Assembly: GCF_012927165.1 (NCBI RefSeq)
Contig: NZ_JABBGA010000031.1
Coordinates: forward strand, 1-45,763
DNA: 45,763 nt
From: Zoogloea dura
Lineage (GTDB): Bacteria; Pseudomonadota; Gammaproteobacteria; Burkholderiales; Rhodocyclaceae
Direction: 5' to 3'
In this document: piece by piece, positions 43,094-45,763 of the stretch
How positions within the stretch are numbered: position 1 is the first letter of the stretch
Layout of the letters: each line of letters starts with the position of its first letter
Notes under the pieces: generated by a model
What the model saw: the letters and a program-made list of their open reading frames with translations, nothing else
The model's database searches: none
What the model was told of the DNA's origin: nothing
Position numbers and translations under genes: made by a program

Positions 43094-44620
43094 TCAGGCC
43101 TCGGGAGTGAGCAGGGAGACGCCCAGGCGGGCCCGGCGGATCAGCCAGGGGCTGGGGCGGTAGCGCGGGTCACGGTAGAAGTCGTGGAGGGCATCAAGGA
43201 TGTGCAGCACGGTGGTGGCACCCAGGCGGTCGCCAAGGGCCAGCGGCCCCTGCGGGTAACCCAGGCCCAGGGTCACGGCACCGTCGATGTCGTCCGGCGT
43301 GGCGATGCGCTGCTGGGCCATGTCGCAGCCGATGTTCACGATCATCGCCAGCACCCGCTGGGCCACGCAGCCGGGGCTGTCGTGGATCAGCACCGGCTGG
43401 GCTGCGCCCCGGGCGAGAGCGCCCCACACCGCGTCGCGGGCCGCCGGGGTGGTGACCGGCGTGCGCATCAGGGTCGGCGGGCCATCGAGGAAGATCGGGT
43501 CCAGGGCCACGCAGCGGCGCGGGTCCAGCCCTTCGGCAAGGGCCGCTGCGGTGGCGTCCTGGCCGACCGGCAGCACGATGCAGGCGGAGCCAGAGCCCGG
43601 CCGGGGCTGCTCGTCGAGCTGCGCACCACCCGCGCGGAGCAGGCCGTGCACCCGCTCGCTCAGGGCCGGGTCGCGGCCGCTGACCCAGATCGGCATGCTG
43701 CCGGGCTGGGGTGGCGTGGGCTGGGGCTCGGGCATCACCTTGCCGTCGGCGTAGCGGTAGAAGCCCCGCCCGCTCTTGCGCCCGAGCAGGCCGGCGGCCA
43801 GGCGCTGGCGGGTGATCGGCGAGGGGCGGTAGCGCGGCTCCTGGTAATACTGCTCGTAGATGGACTCCATCACCGGGTGGGAGACATCCAGGCCGATCAT
43901 GTCGAACAGCTCGAAGGGCCCCATGCGGAAGCCCGCGCCGCGCAGGATGCGGTCGATGTCGGCCGGTTCGGCGATGCCCTCGCCCAGTACCCGCAGGGCT
44001 TCGGTGAGATAGCCGCGGCCGGCGTGATTGACCACGAAGCCCGGCGTGTCGCGGGTCCGCACCGGCCTATGGCCGAGGTGCCGGGCCAGGTGGGCCAGGG
44101 TGTCGCCGACCTGCGCCTCGCCGAGCACCGAGTCGATCACCTCGACCACCTTCATCAGCGGTACCGGGCTGAAGAAGTGGAAGCCGGCGACCCGGCCGGG
44201 CAGTCGGCAGGTGCTGGCGATGGCGGTGACCGACAGGGACGAGGTGTTGGTGGCGAGGATGCAGGTGTCGGCCACCACCTCTTCCAGCTGGCGGAACAGG
44301 CTGCGCTTGGCTTCCAGGTCCTCGACGATGGCCTCGACCACCACTTCGCAGCCGGTGAGGCTGGCCAGGGTTTCGGCCACCTGGAGCTGCGACACCGCCG
44401 CATCCCGTGCGGCCGGCGCCAGCTTGCCCTTGTCCGCCAGCCGCGAGAGGGTTCCGGCGATGGCGCTGCGGGCTTCGGCGGCGGCGCCGGGCTGCTTGTC
44501 GAAGAGATGGACGGTGAGGCCGGCCTGGGCCGCGATCTGGGCGATGCCCCGGCCCATCAGGCCGCTGCCGACGATGCCGATGCGGGTGGGGATGCCATCG
44601 CTGGCGGATGGGGTGTTCAT
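43094..44620 (-). CDS. 3-Hydroxyacyl-CoA dehydrogenase, PaaH/PaaC-like (long form)
   Basis: 508 residues from ATG 44620; GAGGGG lies upstream. The Rossmann motif GIVGSGLMGRGIAQIAAQAG, then VVVEAIVEDLEAKRSLF, ATNTSSLSVTAIAS, and the catalytic GFHFFSPVPLMKVVEVI precede two C-terminal domains (residues about 190-290 with PGFVVNHAGRGYLTEALRVL, and about 410-508 with SPGCVAQRVLAMIVNIGCDM). The doubled C-terminal domain and length match PaaH/PaaC, the phenylacetate-pathway enzymes acting on 3-hydroxyadipyl-CoA. It oxidises the product of the hydratase with NAD+. Lies four bases after the hydratase gene. Confidence 0.87.
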   Translation of the reverse strand: MNTPSASDGIPTRIGIVGSGLMGRGIAQIAAQAGLTVHLFDKQPGAAAEARSAIAGTLSRLADKGKLAPAARDAAVSQLQVAETLASLTGCEVVVEAIVEDLEAKRSLFRQLEEVVADTCILATNTSSLSVTAIASTCRLPGRVAGFHFFSPVPLMKVVEVIDSVLGEAQVGDTLAHLARHLGHRPVRTRDTPGFVVNHAGRGYLTEALRVLGEGIAEPADIDRILRGAGFRMGPFELFDMIGLDVSHPVMESIYEQYYQEPRYRPSPITRQRLAAGLLGRKSGRGFYRYADGKVMPEPQPTPPQPGSMPIWVSGRDPALSERVHGLLRAGGAQLDEQPRPGSGSACIVLPVGQDATAAALAEGLDPRRCVALDPIFLDGPPTLMRTPVTTPAARDAVWGALARGAAQPVLIHDSPGCVAQRVLAMIVNIGCDMAQQRIATPDDIDGAVTLGLGYPQGPLALGDRLGATTVLHILDALHDFYRDPRYRPSPWLIRRARLGVSLLTPEA

Positions 44621-44624
44621 GGGT

Positions 44625-45395
44625 CTATTCCCCTCGGAATTGGGCGTCGCGCTTGTCGAGGAAGGCGTGCATGCCTTCCTTCTGGTCGCGGCTGGCAAAG
44701 AGCAGCTGGAAGGCCTTGCGCTCCAGCATCAGGGCGGTCTCGAGGGAGGCGTCCTCGCCGGCGATCAGGACTTCCTTGATCTGGGCCAGGGCCAGCGGCG
44801 GGCGGCTGGCCAGCAGGGCGGCCAGCTCGAGGGCACGGGACTGCACCTCCGCATCCGGCACCACCTCGCTGACCAGGCCCATCGCGTCGGCCTCCCAGGC
44901 CGGTACCGGCAGGCCGCTGAGGGTCATCTTCATGGCCTTGAACTTGCCCACCGCGCGGGTCAGGCGCTGGGTGCCGCCGGCGCCGGGCATCACCCCGACC
45001 TTGACCTCCGGCTGGCAGAAGGAGGCGCCCTCGCCGGCGATGATGATGTCGGCGTGCATGGCCAGCTCGCAGCCGCCACCCCAGGCCAGGCCGCTCACCG
45101 CGGCGATGACCGGCTTGGGGCAGTCGGCGATGGCCCGCCACAGGCGGTGGGTGTGGCGCTGCATGATCTCGATGGCGCCCTGGTCGGCCATGTCGCGCAG
45201 GTCGGCCCCCGCGGCGAAGACCTTGTCGCCGCCGGTCAGTACGATGCAGCGGATCGCCGGATCGCGGCCCAGCTCGGTGAAGTGCGCGGCCAGGGCCAGC
45301 CTGACGGCCTGGTTGAGGGCGTTGCGGGCCTCGGGGCGGTTGATCCGGATCACCGCGATCTCCGGCGCCGGACGTTCCAGGATGACTTCGCTCAT
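44625..45395 (-). CDS. Enoyl-CoA hydratase/isomerase family protein
   Basis: 256 residues, ATG 45395. Crotonase fold with INRPEARNALNQAVRLALAA, oxyanion-hole strand GGDKVFAAGADLRDMAD and ISGLAWGGGCELAMHADIII-type catalytic region including EVKVGVMPGAGGTQRLTRAV with the Glu of GxGGTQRL. It hydrates 2,3-enoyl-CoA (PaaF-like is plausible from the neighbours). Between etfA and the dehydrogenase in a beta-oxidation style operon. Confidence 0.88.
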   Translation of the reverse strand: MSEVILERPAPEIAVIRINRPEARNALNQAVRLALAAHFTELGRDPAIRCIVLTGGDKVFAAGADLRDMADQGAIEIMQRHTHRLWRAIADCPKPVIAAVSGLAWGGGCELAMHADIIIAGEGASFCQPEVKVGVMPGAGGTQRLTRAVGKFKAMKMTLSGLPVPAWEADAMGLVSEVVPDAEVQSRALELAALLASRPPLALAQIKEVLIAGEDASLETALMLERKAFQLLFASRDQKEGMHAFLDKRDAQFRGE

Positions 45396-45412
45396 GGCGG
45401 TTTTCTCCCTGT

Positions 45413-45763
45413 TCAGAGGCTGCCGACCAGCTGGGGCACGGCTTCGAAGAGGTCGGCGACGAGGCCGTAGTCGGCGACCTGGAAGATCGGGGCTTCAGGA
45501 TCCTTGTTGATCGCGACGATGACCTTGGAATCCTTCATGCCGGCCAGGTGCTGGATGGCGCCGGAGATGCCGACAGCCAGGTAGAGCTGGGGCGCGACGA
45601 TCTTGCCGGTCTGGCCGACCTGGTAGTCGTTGGGCACATAGCCGGCGTCCACCGCGGCGCGGGAGGCGCCCAGGGCGGCGCCGAGCTTGTCGGCCAGGGG
45701 CTCGAGCACAGCCTTGTAGTTGTCGCCGCTGCCCATGCCGCGGCCGCCGGAGACGATGATCTT
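45413..45763 (-). CDS. etfA: Electron transfer flavoprotein alpha subunit, C-terminal part (partial)
   Basis: 117 codons present, running off the right edge. [20 protein letters not shown] is the start of the FAD-binding domain, then [40 protein letters not shown] and [19 protein letters not shown], ending [11 protein letters not shown]. EtfA with EtfB carries electrons from acyl-CoA dehydrogenases to the quinone pool. etfB and an acyl-CoA dehydrogenase are expected just beyond the window. Confidence 0.93.
   Translation of the reverse strand, partial: KIIVSGGRGMGSGDNYKAVLEPLADKLGAALGASRAAVDAGYVPNDYQVGQTGKIVAPQLYLAVGISGAIQHLAGMKDSKVIVAINKDPEAPIFQVADYGLVADLFEAVPQLVGSL

Noticed and set aside
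1-45763. Mobile element, prophage, CRISPR array or RNA gene
   Set aside because: No transposase, integrase, terminal repeats, regularly spaced repeats, tRNA or rRNA signature was found on either strand.

Overview
The window is very GC-rich, its real genes carry mostly G or C at third codon positions, and the gene content (ScfR-type prpR with the acnD/prpF methylcitrate pathway, aromatic catabolism, FecIR signalling, MacAB) fits an environmental betaproteobacterium, most plausibly of the Rhodocyclales (Azospira/Thauera/Azoarcus-like). That placement is inference; no rRNA, tRNA, IS element, integrase or CRISPR array is visible.

Layout. 1-6696 (minus): an aromatic-compound operon read from right to left: MhpB-like extradiol dioxygenase, group D flavin monooxygenase, flavin reductase, AAHS-type aromatic acid importer, Bcr/CflA exporter, then the N-terminal part of an indolepyruvate ferredoxin oxidoreductase running off the window. 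6969-9168 (minus): feoB-feoA ferrous iron uptake with a Fur box. 9493-19634 (plus): a ten-kilobase iron cluster, fecI-fecR, a signalling TonB-dependent siderophore receptor, three membrane proteins of the DUF3649/PepSY/DUF3325 set, a DUF4198-like periplasmic protein and MacA-MacB, most joined by 4-base start/stop overlaps. 19668-23915 (minus): class I ribonucleotide reductase nrdA-nrdB behind a cobalamin riboswitch whose likely expression platform hides the Shine-Dalgarno sequence. 24168-24596 (plus): an acyl-CoA thioesterase. 24620-27951: metE and divergent metR. 28199-35716: prpC-acnD-prpF-prpB methylcitrate operon and divergent prpR (ScfR family). 35737-41740 (minus): a chemoreceptor, then a histidine kinase / single-domain response regulator / REC-PAS-GGDEF-EAL operon. 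41858-end (minus): etfA, enoyl-CoA hydratase, 3-hydroxyacyl-CoA dehydrogenase and 3-oxoadipyl-CoA-type thiolase.

How the parts relate. The strongest hidden structure is a 90-base promoter module present twice: in front of the thioesterase (24051-24140) and in front of prpC (minus strand 34248-34159). The two align without a gap at about 69% identity, with near-identical TTCGCAA-type repeats at both ends, so the thioesterase is very probably in the propionyl-CoA (PrpR/ScfR) regulon although it lies 10 kb away. A second theme is cobalamin: nrdAB, metE and the methylcitrate cycle are the B12-independent counterparts of class II RNR, MetH and methylmalonyl-CoA mutase, and they lie together in about 16 kb; only nrdA carries a visible riboswitch. 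The iron half of the window combines Fur-controlled Fe(II) uptake with Fur/FecI-controlled siderophore uptake linked to a MacAB exporter, which suggests siderophore reduction and recycling.
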